A stretch of 64,000 bases of DNA from NCBI GenBank assembly GCA_945903445.1, contig CAMDNZ010000001.1:1-64000 (forward strand). Direction: 5' to 3'. The stretch is from Bordetella parapertussis. GTDB taxonomy: Bacteria; Pseudomonadota; Gammaproteobacteria; Burkholderiales; Burkholderiaceae_B. A program made the position numbers and the translations under genes. Of the stretch, positions 53,495 to 62,632 are shown piece after piece; position 1 is the first letter of the stretch, and every line of letters starts with the position of its first letter. A model generated the notes under the pieces. The model worked only from the letters and a program-made list of their open reading frames with translations. It was not told the DNA's origin and searched no databases.

Positions 53495-54757
53495 TTATGT
53501 CTGAGAAGTCGCCAGTGCTGCCGCAAGCTTGCGGCTTCGACGAATTTCCTGCGCCAGCGTCACGCCCACCGTCAGCAGCATGAAGCCCACCGCTGCCCAA
53601 AAAATGCCGAGTGGGCGACCTTGGTCCAACAACCAGCCGAACATCACCGGACCCAAGGCCCCACCGATGTTAAAGCCGGTCGACACGATACCGAAGGTCC
53701 GACCCTCGGCTCCTTTGGGAGAAGCGGCGCGCACGAGCATGTCGCGTGACGGGGCAATCACGCCCGCCAGAAAGCCAGCCACCCCCATCACGATCATCAG
53801 CAGCACGCCAGGCAAATCGAACGAGGCGACGCAGGCCATCAACGCGGCAGTCATGGCGAACGCCCCAGCTGCCACCAGGCCGTGGCGTTGAGTTTTGTCG
53901 GCTAAATGTCCGCCGCCGAGAACGCCGAAAGCACTGGCAAACAAAAACGCCGACAGCGCGATGTTGGCTTCCGACAGCGGTGTGCCATAGGCGTTGGTCA
54001 AGGCCGTCACCGAAAAACTTTGAATCGAGTTCGTGCTCAAACTGAGCAATACGAACAGAACCGTCAGCATCAATATCGTTGGGCTGAGCACGGCGGCAGC
54101 TGCCTCCCCCTTGGATGCTTTACGTTGAGTCGAGGCAGTGTGCTGCGAACCGATGGTGGCCGGGACTCGATCCGATGGACGCTGCAAGACCAGCCAGGCG
54201 GCGGTACCCAGCCCAGTGAGTCCTGCGATGAGAAAGGCAGCGGGTGTGCCCAGCAGAGCCGCGCTGCCCAGCATGAGTCCGGGTGCGATAGCGCCACCGA
54301 GTTGTCCCGAGAACGTGTGAACAGAAAACGCTCGCCCCATGCGGTGCCCGGCGATGCCGGAAGACAGCAAGGCGTAATCGGCGGGGTGATACACGCCGTT
54401 GGCGATTCCTGCGACGGCCATGGCCACGAGCAAACTCGCGTAGGAAGCACCGAAGGCCAGGGACATGAAGCTCAAACTGCCTAAGATCAGACCCACTATG
54501 AGCATCCGCCGTGGGCCGAAACGGTCGACGACGAAACCCATGGGGGCCTGCACAAGTGCCGACACCACATTGAACACACTGATTCCCAGACCCAATTGGA
54601 AGAAGCTCACGCCGACGTAAAGCGGCAAAATGGGCAGCAGTGCCGGCAGCACCATCATGTGCAGATGGCTGATTAAGTGAGCGGTAGATACCTGTGCCAG
54701 CAAGGGAGATCGGGACTGTCTCATTTTCTTATCCGAGAGTGCGGTGTGTTTCGCCAT
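53495..54757 (-). CDS. MFS transporter
   Basis: 420-aa membrane protein with about twelve helices. The inter-helix motif FVVDRFGPRRML and ANGVYHPADYALLSSGI resemble the Fsr-like drug-efflux branch, though substrate is unknown. ATG 54757 is used; ATG 54724 (after GGATAAG) is a plausible shorter start. Convergent with the chemoreceptor and divergent from the second RND pump across about 180 bases, so all could answer to a shared regulator. Confidence 0.85.
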   Translation of the reverse strand: MAKHTALSDKKMRQSRSPLLAQVSTAHLISHLHMMVLPALLPILPLYVGVSFFQLGLGISVFNVVSALVQAPMGFVVDRFGPRRMLIVGLILGSLSFMSLAFGASYASLLVAMAVAGIANGVYHPADYALLSSGIAGHRMGRAFSVHTFSGQLGGAIAPGLMLGSAALLGTPAAFLIAGLTGLGTAAWLVLQRPSDRVPATIGSQHTASTQRKASKGEAAAAVLSPTILMLTVLFVLLSLSTNSIQSFSVTALTNAYGTPLSEANIALSAFLFASAFGVLGGGHLADKTQRHGLVAAGAFAMTAALMACVASFDLPGVLLMIVMGVAGFLAGVIAPSRDMLVRAASPKGAEGRTFGIVSTGFNIGGALGPVMFGWLLDQGRPLGIFWAAVGFMLLTVGVTLAQEIRRSRKLAAALATSQT

Positions 54758-54865
54758 TCATTATGAATGTGGCGCCGCGATACGGAAAGTAGCAGGCCAA
54801 AAGTAAGAACCCATTAGACAAGGGTTTCTACCATCCTCGCGCTTTAGACTGCTTTTTGCGCGTAT

Positions 54866-54875
54866 TTGACGTCAA
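54866..54875. promoter_or_regulatory. Palindrome in the MFS/RND divergent promoter
   Basis: TTGACGTCAA is a perfect 10-bp palindrome flanked by TGCGC and GCGCA in near-symmetric positions (54857-54861, 54878-54882). It is about 60 bases upstream of the adaptor start. A regulator site is likely but unproven. Confidence 0.4.
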
Positions 54876-54935
54876 GTGCGCACAAAAAAGTGTCGCGCCA
54901 GACCAATTGGCGTGCAACCCAAAGAGGTTTGTTAC

Positions 54936-56099
54936 ATGGCAAGCAGAGTAGTCACTCCCCGTCCTTCGATCAGCACCCGCTTGATTCACGCCGCGTTCTT
55001 TAAACGCGCCTGTGGGCGTAGAAATATTGCGACCGTTATGTTGACGATGGTGCTTGTGGGATGTTCCAGCCAGACCCCGGCCGATTCGGTGGCAAGTGCG
55101 TCGCTGCCAAAAGTGAGCACCGAAGTCGCCGCGCTCGCAACGCTCGATTTTGGCCCGGCGCTACCTGCGCGAATTACCGCTAGCCGTACGGCGGAAATAC
55201 GGGCGCGAGTCGCGGGGATCGTACTCGAACGCGCATTTGTCGAGGGCCAGGACGTCGAACAAGGCGACCTGCTCTTTCAACTCGATCCGCAACCGTTAGA
55301 AGCCGCACTCGCCCAGGCGCGGGCCGAACTGGCCCGTAGCGATGCAGCACGTCGGCATGCCGCAGCCCAATTGGCGCGCCATAAGAATCTCGTCGCCACG
55401 CGTGCGGTCAGCCAGCAGGTCTACGAGAATGCGGTCAACGACGATCGACGGGCGCGGGCCGAATACGCTCGGGCTCAAGCGAACTTGAAAACCGCGGAAA
55501 TCAATCTCGGCTATAGCACCATTCGAGCACCGATCAGTGGACGGATCGGCCCTGCCTTGGTCACCGAGGGTGCACTAGTCGGCCAGGGCGACGCGACGTT
55601 GATGGCACGCATTCAAGTGTTATCGCCCGTCTATGCCGACATCCAGCAAACGTATGCGGCGCAAACTGCGTTGCGCGGTACTGCGCCTGCGGACTGGCGC
55701 GTCAGTGTCACCGTGCCGGGCGAGATCACGCCCACGGTGGGTCGGCTGTTGTTCGCAGGTAGCGCGGTCGATCCTGGCACGGGACAGCGCATGCTGCGCG
55801 CCCAGTTCGACAACGTCGACCACCAACTTCTACCCGGCATGTACGTTCGTGCGCGTGTCGGATCGGCGGGCAACGCTCAGGGCATTTTAGTGCCGCAATC
55901 TGCCGTGCGTTTCGGTGCCGACGGCCTGCCCCGCGTTTCGATCGTCAATGACGCGGGCCGGGTGCAGATCCGTCAGGTCACGCTTGGCGACATGCTGGGA
56001 GCACGCTGGCATGTCCCGACCGGCCTGCAACCCGGCGAACGGGTGATCGTCTTCGGCGCAGAACGCTACGCCGAGGGCGCATCGGTCGAACCGGTCTGA
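54936..56099 (+). CDS. RND efflux periplasmic adaptor (AcrA-like), second system
   Basis: 387-aa membrane-fusion protein. The membrane segment ends in a lipobox with Cys43 (MVLVGCSSQ) after an unusually long basic N-terminus. Domains: ARVAGIVLERAFVEGQDVEQGD (lipoyl), a hairpin with HKNLVATRAVSQQVYE, and IRAPISGRIGPALVTEGALVGQG (barrel). ATG 54936 follows AAAGAGG. The permease begins 22 bases after its stop. No outer-membrane channel gene is linked, so it may borrow an OprM/TolC-type channel such as that at 41550. Confidence 0.92.
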   Translation: MASRVVTPRPSISTRLIHAAFFKRACGRRNIATVMLTMVLVGCSSQTPADSVASASLPKVSTEVAALATLDFGPALPARITASRTAEIRARVAGIVLERAFVEGQDVEQGDLLFQLDPQPLEAALAQARAELARSDAARRHAAAQLARHKNLVATRAVSQQVYENAVNDDRRARAEYARAQANLKTAEINLGYSTIRAPISGRIGPALVTEGALVGQGDATLMARIQVLSPVYADIQQTYAAQTALRGTAPADWRVSVTVPGEITPTVGRLLFAGSAVDPGTGQRMLRAQFDNVDHQLLPGMYVRARVGSAGNAQGILVPQSAVRFGADGLPRVSIVNDAGRVQIRQVTLGDMLGARWHVPTGLQPGERVIVFGAERYAEGASVEPV

Positions 56100-56121
56100 G
56101 CCTCCTCACAGGACCATCCCC

Positions 56122-59100
56122 ATGATCTCGAATTTCTTCATTGAGCGCCCTCGGTTCGCCTGGGTCGTCGCTATATTTATCATCCTGGCGGGGGTGCTAT
56201 CGTTTCGCAGCCTGCCGGTCGCTCAGTACCCCGACGTGGCGCCGCCCACCATCACCCTGTCGGTCACCTATCCCGGTGCCTCTGCCGAAACGGTCTCGCA
56301 AAACGTCGTGAGCGTGATCGAAGAAGAGTTAAACGGCTTGCGCAATCTGCTGTATTTCTCTTCTCAGAGCAACAACAGCGGGGCCGAAATCCAGGTGACG
56401 TTCCAGCCAGGCACCGACCCTGCTCTGGCACAGGTCGATGTTCAGAATCGCTTGAAACAGGTGGAGGCCGATCTACCGCCCGAGGTGACTCGTCAGGGTA
56501 TTTCGGTCGAACAGGCCAATGCGGGTTTCTTGCTGATGTATGCACTGTCGTTCAAAGCCGGTCATGCCGGAGACATTGATTCGCTGTCCGATTATGCCGC
56601 GCGCAATATCAACAACGAACTTCGTCGCCTTGAGGGCGTCGGCAAGGTTCAAGCGTTCTCCGAGCAACGTGCGATGCGGGTTTGGGTCGATCCCGATCGG
56701 TTGACGGCGTTCGGCTTGTCCATGGACGACGTGACCCGTGCAATCGGCAATCAGAACCGCCAGTTGTCAACTGGCATGATCGGCGCAACGCCCTCAGTCG
56801 CCGGTCAGGGCTTCAACACCGCCATCCACGTCGAGGGCATGTTGACCGATCCTTGGACGTTCGGACAAGTCGTCGTCCGTGCCAATCAGGACGGCTCTTC
56901 TGTCCGGCTGTCGGATGTCGCCGAGGTCAAGAGCGGTTCGCAGTCGTACCAGTACAAAGGACGTTTGAATGGCGAACCGACCGCCCTCGCGGCAGTGCTG
57001 TTGCAGCCCGGGGCTAACGCGTTGGCGACGGCCACTCTGATCGAGAACACGCTGGCCACCTTGTCGGCGCAGTTTCCCGAGGAAATGACGTATTCCATCC
57101 CCTACGACACCACGCGCTTCGTCGAAGTGGCCATCACCAAGGTGTTTGTCACTTTGCTGGAGGCCATCGTCCTGGTCTTTCTGGTGATGTGGCTGTTTCT
57201 GCAGAACCTGCGCTACACCATCATTCCCATCGTGGTCGTACCCATCAGTCTGATTGGAACTCTGGCGGTCATCTATGCCGCAGGATTCTCGATCAATATG
57301 ATGACCTTGTTCGGTATGGTGCTGGCTATCGGTATTTTGGTCGACGATGCCATCATCGTGGTCGAGAACGTCGAACGCATTATGGCGCTCGAACGGCTTT
57401 CGCCCAAGCAGGCCACCATCAAGGCCATGCAGCAGATTTCTGGCGCCATCGTCAGCATTACCGCTGTGCTGGTGGCCGTGTTCCTGCCGCTCGCATTCAT
57501 GTCCGGCGTGGTCGGGGTCATTTATCGACAGTTCTCGATTTCGCTCGCGGTCTCGATCCTGTTCTCGGGTTTCCTGGCACTGACCCTGACGCCGGCGCTG
57601 TGCGTGTCCTTGCTCAAACCCGTGGCCCCAGATCATGCACCGTCTACCCGCGGTCTGTTCGGCTGGTTCAACCGCCGGGTGGCATCGATGAATACGCGTT
57701 ATGCCGCCCGCACGGGCAGCATCATCGAGCGCACAGGGCGTTATATGGCGATTTATCTGGCGCTGGTTGTCGCTTTGGGATGGACATACAACCGTTTGCC
57801 CTCGGGCTTTCTCCCTGAAGAGGACATGGGGTATGGCATTGTCGACGTGCAATTGGCGCCGGGCGCAAGCATGGCTCGCACCGAGCAAGCCATGAGCACC
57901 CTGGAGGCTTATTATGCAGGGCGGCCCGCCATCGAGTCGGTGGTATCCGTGTTGGGATACAGCTTCGCCGGCATGGGCGAGAATGCCGGTCTCGTGTTTC
58001 CGACCTTCCGCGACTGGTCGTTGCGCGGCGCCGATGAAAGCGTGCGGGCCGAAACCGACCGAGTCAACGTAGCCATGTCATCGGTCGAAGACGGCACGAT
58101 CTTCGCAGTCGCCCCGCCTGCGATTTCCGGTGTCGGCGATGCTTCCGGCTTCGAGTTTCGCTTGCAAGACCGGGGATCGGTGGGGCGCGAGGCATTGATC
58201 GATGCTCGCGATCGTCTGATCGAAGCGGCTCGCGCCTCGCCCGCGATTGCCTATGTTCGAGTAGAGGGTTTGCAAGACAGCCCGCGTCTGCGCCTCGATA
58301 TTGACCGGGAAAAGGCCGAGGCCATGGGCGTGGGATTCGACGCGATCGGATCGACCCTGTCGACCGCCTTCGGTTCGGCCTACGTCAATCGCTATGCCAA
58401 CCTTGGCCGTATGCAACGGGTCATTGTTCAGGCGGCTCCAGATCGGCGCATGACGCCTGCCGATCTCGCGGCCATTCATGTTCCCGCGCGCGACGGTCGC
58501 CTCGTACCCATCAGTGCCATCAGCACGCAGCGTTGGGAAATGGGCCCGGCGCAAATGGCCCGTTATAACGGCTATAACGCGTTTCGTCTGAACGGCGACG
58601 CCGCACCCGGCTATAGTTCGGGCGATGCCATGGCCGAAATGGAACGACTGGCCAAGGAACTTCCCCGAGGCGTGGCCTATGAATGGACCGGCTTGTCCTT
58701 GCAAGAAAAACTAGCCGGCCAGCAAGCCATGTTTCTTTTGGGGCTATCCATTCTGGTCGTATTTCTGTTGTTGGTGGCCTTGTACGAAAGCTGGATCATT
58801 CCGCTGTCGGTCATGCTGATCGTGCCCATCGGTGCATTCGGCGCGGTGCTGATGGTGACGGTCTTCGGCATGACCAACGACGTCTACTTCAAGATCGGTT
58901 TGGTGACCATTATCGGCCTGGCGGCTAAGAACGCGATTCTGATCGTGGAGTTTGCCAAAGCGCTTCAAGATCAGGGCCGCAGCTTGAAAGAGGCGACGCT
59001 GGAAGCCGCAAGCATGCGCTTGCGGCCACTGATCATGACCTCCTTCGCCTTCATATTGGGGGTCGTGCCTTTGGCAATCGCTTCTGGGGCAGGCGCAGCC

Positions 59101-59247
59101 AGCCAGCGTGCCATCGGTATCGGTGTTATCGGTGGCATGCTGGGCGCGACGCTGTTGGGCATCTTTTTCGTTCCGGTGTTTTACGTTTGGATCAGGCGCT
59201 TATTCGATCGTCCTACGGCTCAAGCCACGACTAAACCATCGACCTGA
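56122..59247 (+). CDS. RND multidrug efflux permease (AcrB/HAE1 family), second system
   Basis: 1041-aa proton/drug antiporter. N-terminus FFIERPRFAWVVAIFIILAG; the porter domain has YPDVAPPTITLSVTYPGAS and GFLPEEDMGYGIVDVQL. The proton-relay Asp pair lies in AIGILVDDAIIVVENVER and the Lys in GLAAKNAILIVEFAKAL. The C-terminal GAASQRAIGIGVIGGML and FFVPVFYVWIRR are typical. Paralogous to the permease at 43000 but from a different branch. A hairpin follows the stop, then a CecR-like regulator. Confidence 0.95.
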   Translation: MISNFFIERPRFAWVVAIFIILAGVLSFRSLPVAQYPDVAPPTITLSVTYPGASAETVSQNVVSVIEEELNGLRNLLYFSSQSNNSGAEIQVTFQPGTDPALAQVDVQNRLKQVEADLPPEVTRQGISVEQANAGFLLMYALSFKAGHAGDIDSLSDYAARNINNELRRLEGVGKVQAFSEQRAMRVWVDPDRLTAFGLSMDDVTRAIGNQNRQLSTGMIGATPSVAGQGFNTAIHVEGMLTDPWTFGQVVVRANQDGSSVRLSDVAEVKSGSQSYQYKGRLNGEPTALAAVLLQPGANALATATLIENTLATLSAQFPEEMTYSIPYDTTRFVEVAITKVFVTLLEAIVLVFLVMWLFLQNLRYTIIPIVVVPISLIGTLAVIYAAGFSINMMTLFGMVLAIGILVDDAIIVVENVERIMALERLSPKQATIKAMQQISGAIVSITAVLVAVFLPLAFMSGVVGVIYRQFSISLAVSILFSGFLALTLTPALCVSLLKPVAPDHAPSTRGLFGWFNRRVASMNTRYAARTGSIIERTGRYMAIYLALVVALGWTYNRLPSGFLPEEDMGYGIVDVQLAPGASMARTEQAMSTLEAYYAGRPAIESVVSVLGYSFAGMGENAGLVFPTFRDWSLRGADESVRAETDRVNVAMSSVEDGTIFAVAPPAISGVGDASGFEFRLQDRGSVGREALIDARDRLIEAARASPAIAYVRVEGLQDSPRLRLDIDREKAEAMGVGFDAIGSTLSTAFGSAYVNRYANLGRMQRVIVQAAPDRRMTPADLAAIHVPARDGRLVPISAISTQRWEMGPAQMARYNGYNAFRLNGDAAPGYSSGDAMAEMERLAKELPRGVAYEWTGLSLQEKLAGQQAMFLLGLSILVVFLLLVALYESWIIPLSVMLIVPIGAFGAVLMVTVFGMTNDVYFKIGLVTIIGLAAKNAILIVEFAKALQDQGRSLKEATLEAASMRLRPLIMTSFAFILGVVPLAIASGAGAASQRAIGIGVIGGMLGATLLGIFFVPVFYVWIRRLFDRPTAQATTKPST

Positions 59248-59266
59248 TGTGCCGAAGGCATGGCTA

Positions 59267-59291
59267 GTGGCACCCGTTTCTGCGGTGCCAC
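59267..59291 (+). terminator. Hairpin after the second RND permease
   Basis: GTGGCACC (59267-59274) pairs perfectly with GGTGCCAC (59284-59291) over nine bases. There is no T-run. It starts 20 bases past the permease stop. Confidence 0.55.
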
Positions 59292-59381
59292 ACAGCCGCC
59301 TCTTGACTAACCAAATGTATTTGTTGTTTCACTCGGGTCTGCCCTGATAGGCGAATGGAAACACAGGCGTAGAATGCTTTC

Positions 59382-59393
59382 AAACGACCGTTT
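59382..59393. promoter_or_regulatory. Small palindrome upstream of the CecR-like regulator
   Basis: AAACG AC CGTTT is an inverted repeat about 48 bases before ATG 59442. It could be the autoregulatory site of this TetR protein. Short, so chance occurrence is possible. Confidence 0.35.
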
Positions 59394-59441
59394 AAATCGC
59401 GACAATTCGATCGCGACGCCTGAATCATTAGCCGAGACAAC

Positions 59442-60146
59442 ATGCCCACATCAGATCTGCCTGCCGCCGAAGGGCGAGCGAGCGCCACCCGCGACGCCAT
59501 CCTGGGCGCGTGCGAACGCCTCTTCATGCAGCATGGGCACGAAGCCACCTCCTTGCGTCAAATCGCCCGAGAGGCAGGTGTCAATTTGGCGGCTGCGCAC
59601 TATCACTTCGGGTCCAAGGAGGCCTTGATTCAGGCGGTGCTCAAGCGCCGTCTGGCTGCGCTCAACGACCGGCGCATCGCAGCGCTCGACTCGCTCGAAC
59701 GCGAGGCTCAAGGCACGCCGTTAAAACCCTCGCACATCGTCGATGCGTTTTTCGGTACGCTGCTACGCATGGCCGATGGCCCCCATGGCCCAGAGGGACG
59801 CAATGTGCTCGCCCTGCTCGAGCGCACCATGACCGACCCAGCGAGCTTCGTTCATGCCTTTATTTCACGCGAATACATGCCGGTGATCGACCGGTTTCGT
59901 GATGCCTTGTTTCGCGCGCTACCCGATGTTCCGCGCGAAGAAATCGTCTGGCGTTTCCAGTTCATGCTGGGCGCGACCTCGTATGCGATTGTCGGGCCGC
60001 ATGCGCTTTACCAGGCGGCGGGCCTGGGCCAGCACGACACGCCGCCCCAGCGTGTACCGGACGACACCCGCCTGCTCTTGCCCCGTTTGATGAGTTTCCT
60101 GATGGGTGGGCTGCGGGCCCCCCTGCCCGAACACTCGCTTTCTTAG
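59442..60146 (+). CDS. CecR-like TetR family regulator
   Basis: 234-aa regulator. The helix-turn-helix is EATSLRQIAREAGVNLAAAHYHFGSKEALIQAV (as continuous motif in two parts), and the C-terminal half shows the CerR/CecR (DUF1956-type) pattern RRLAALNDRRIAALD and FISREYMPVIDRF, with WRFQFMLGATSYA. It stands 66 bases upstream of fadE on the same strand and probably controls the beta-oxidation genes, or the efflux pump behind it; neither is shown. Confidence 0.85.
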   Translation: MPTSDLPAAEGRASATRDAILGACERLFMQHGHEATSLRQIAREAGVNLAAAHYHFGSKEALIQAVLKRRLAALNDRRIAALDSLEREAQGTPLKPSHIVDAFFGTLLRMADGPHGPEGRNVLALLERTMTDPASFVHAFISREYMPVIDRFRDALFRALPDVPREEIVWRFQFMLGATSYAIVGPHALYQAAGLGQHDTPPQRVPDDTRLLLPRLMSFLMGGLRAPLPEHSLS

Positions 60147-60212
60147 GGACTACGCAGCGTGCTCGACGCATGACATCCCACCGCACATATCGATAACGAC
60201 AGGAGACCCAAC

Positions 60213-62621
60213 ATGCGGACCGTTTTACTTATCCTACTTTTACTTGCGGTCGTGGCCGTGTGCATCCTGGCGATCGCGCCAGTGCGCCGTCGGCTGATTT
60301 CTGCGCCCATCCTGCGGGCCTTTTGCAAGGTGCTGCCCCCCATGTCCAGCACCGAGCGCGACGCCATCGAAGCAGGTACGGTGTGGTGGGAAGGCGAGCT
60401 GTTTCGAGGCACGCCCGACTTCAAACAATTGCTGGCCCTACCGCGCCCCACGCTCAGCCCGCGAGAACAGGCTTTTCTGGATAACGAGGTCGATACGCTA
60501 TGCGCCATGGTGGACGATTGGGACATCACCCAAAACGCCTACGATCTGCCTGAGCCGGTATGGCGCTACATCAAGGATAAAGGTTTCTTGTCCATGATTA
60601 TTCCCGAGTCCTATGGCGGCAAGGGTTTCTCGGCTTTCGCCCATGCCGAGGTCGTCACCAAATTGTCCACTCGATCGTCCGCACTGGCCGTTTCGGTGAT
60701 GGTACCCAATTCGCTCGGACCCGCTGAATTGCTGTTGCATTACGGCACGGACGAACAAAAACAACATTACCTGCCCCGTTTGGCACGCGGAGAAGACATT
60801 CCCGCTTTCGCCCTGACCAGTCCCTGGGCAGGGTCCGACGCCGCGGCCATCCCCGACCGGGGCGTGGTGTGCAAGGGCATGCACAACGGTCGCGAGGTGT
60901 TGGGCATGCGAGTGACGTGGGACAAGCGATACATTACGCTGGCCCCTGTCTGCACGCTGTTGGGTCTGGCGTTCCGTCTGTACGACCCCGACCGCTTATT
61001 AGGCGGCGACACCGATCTGGGCATTACCTGCGCGTTGGTGCCGCACGATCATCCGGGTGTCGAAACCGGTCGCCGTCACTTCCCCTTGAATGCCATGTTC
61101 ATGAATGGCCCGACGCGAGGCACCGATGTGTTCATGCCCCTGGATTTCATCATTGGCGGTGCAGCGCGGGCGGGCCAAGGCTGGCGCATGCTGATGGAGT
61201 GTCTGGCCGCGGGCCGCGCCATTTCGCTGCCGTCGTCGAACACCGGCATGTCCAAGATGACGGCGCTGGCGGTGGGCGCTTATGCGCGGGTGCGTACCCA
61301 GTTTCGGCTGCCCGTCGGCCGTTTCGAGGGGGTCGAAGAGGCGCTGGCCCGCATTGGCGGTCACACCTATGTGATGGATGCGGCAAGGGTCATGACAGCG
61401 GGCGCCATCGATCTGGGTGAAAAACCTTCGGTCGTCTCCGCTATCGTCAAATATCACGTCACCGAACGTGCGCGTGTGGTGGTTAACGACGGCATGGACG
61501 TGATCGGCGGCAAGGGCATTTGCTTAGGCCCGTCGAATTTTCTGGGGCGTGCCTATCAGCAATTACCTATCGGCATTACCGTAGAGGGTGCCAACATTCT
61601 GACCCGCAGCCTGATCATTTTCGGCCAGGGCGCGATCCGCTGCCACCCTTACGTTCTGACCGAAATGCGTGCGGCGACGGCCAGCGACCGACATCAGGGC
61701 TTGATCGACTTCGATGCGGCGTTCATGGGCCATATGCGCTACAGCCTGCGCAACGGCCTGCGTGCGCTGGCACACGGCTGGACGGGGGGGCGTTTCATCG
61801 GCGTCGATGCCGATGTCGCACCCGCGGCACGCCCTTATTTCGCTGCATTGACCCGCTACAGCACGGCCTTGGCGGTGACCGCCGATATCGCCATGCTGGT
61901 GCTCGGTGGCGACCTCAAGCGGCGCGAAACCATCTCGGCCCGATTGGGCGATGTCCTGGCCCAACTCTATCTGGCCAGCGCCACGCTCAAACGCTTCGAG
62001 GCCGATGGCCGCCCACCCGAGGACGAGGCGTTTATGCGCTGGGGCGCCGAAGACGCGCTCATGCGGATGCGCCTGGCCTTCATCGGCATTCTCGATAATT
62101 TTCCGAATCGCGCAGTGGCCGGGATTTTGCGTTTGGTTTGTTTCCCGTTCGGCCTTCCCGGTCGCGCGCCTTCGGATCGTTTAGGCCAAAAAATCGCCCG
62201 TGCGCTGACCGAACCCGGTCCTACACGTGCGCGCCTGACCGCCAATTGCCATGTACCAACCGACGCCCGCGAACCCATCGGCGCATTGGAGCAGGCATTG
62301 ACGGCGACCTTGGCCGCGGAGCCTATCGATGCCAAGCTGCGGGCTTTCGAGAAAAGCGGCCGACTGGCCGACCATCCGCAGAACAACGTTCGCGATCTTG
62401 CCCACGCGGTGTTTGCCCTGGGCGGGATTAGCGAGAGCGAGTATGCCGTACTGCAGCACCGCGACGCCTTGCGCGATCGGGTCATTGCGGTGGACGATTT
62501 TGCGCATGACTATTCGGCCGATTCCGGCGCAGCAGCGGTCGAGGCGGTTGCCGCAGTCGAAACGATCGAGGCGGTCGATGTGGCGATCGCCCATGCCGAC
62601 CCGGCTCCGCGCAACACGTGA
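60213..62621 (+). CDS. fadE: acyl-CoA dehydrogenase FadE
   Basis: First step of fatty-acid beta-oxidation, FAD-dependent oxidation of acyl-CoA to trans-2-enoyl-CoA. 802 aa, the long FadE type with a DUF1974 C-terminal domain. A membrane helix (residues 4-24) leads. The core includes GFLSMIIPESYGGKGFSAFAHAEVV, FALTSPWAGSDAAAIPD and GKGICLGPSNFLGRAYQQLPIGITVEGANILTRSLIIFGQGA (read as successive parts), with the catalytic Glu of the family in VEGANIL. The very C-terminus is an Ala/Val/Glu-rich tail. CAGGAGACCCAAC precedes ATG 60213. Confidence 0.95.
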   Translation: MRTVLLILLLLAVVAVCILAIAPVRRRLISAPILRAFCKVLPPMSSTERDAIEAGTVWWEGELFRGTPDFKQLLALPRPTLSPREQAFLDNEVDTLCAMVDDWDITQNAYDLPEPVWRYIKDKGFLSMIIPESYGGKGFSAFAHAEVVTKLSTRSSALAVSVMVPNSLGPAELLLHYGTDEQKQHYLPRLARGEDIPAFALTSPWAGSDAAAIPDRGVVCKGMHNGREVLGMRVTWDKRYITLAPVCTLLGLAFRLYDPDRLLGGDTDLGITCALVPHDHPGVETGRRHFPLNAMFMNGPTRGTDVFMPLDFIIGGAARAGQGWRMLMECLAAGRAISLPSSNTGMSKMTALAVGAYARVRTQFRLPVGRFEGVEEALARIGGHTYVMDAARVMTAGAIDLGEKPSVVSAIVKYHVTERARVVVNDGMDVIGGKGICLGPSNFLGRAYQQLPIGITVEGANILTRSLIIFGQGAIRCHPYVLTEMRAATASDRHQGLIDFDAAFMGHMRYSLRNGLRALAHGWTGGRFIGVDADVAPAARPYFAALTRYSTALAVTADIAMLVLGGDLKRRETISARLGDVLAQLYLASATLKRFEADGRPPEDEAFMRWGAEDALMRMRLAFIGILDNFPNRAVAGILRLVCFPFGLPGRAPSDRLGQKIARALTEPGPTRARLTANCHVPTDAREPIGALEQALTATLAAEPIDAKLRAFEKSGRLADHPQNNVRDLAHAVFALGGISESEYAVLQHRDALRDRVIAVDDFAHDYSADSGAAAVEAVAAVETIEAVDVAIAHADPAPRNT

Positions 62622-62632
62622 AGGATATAGCG

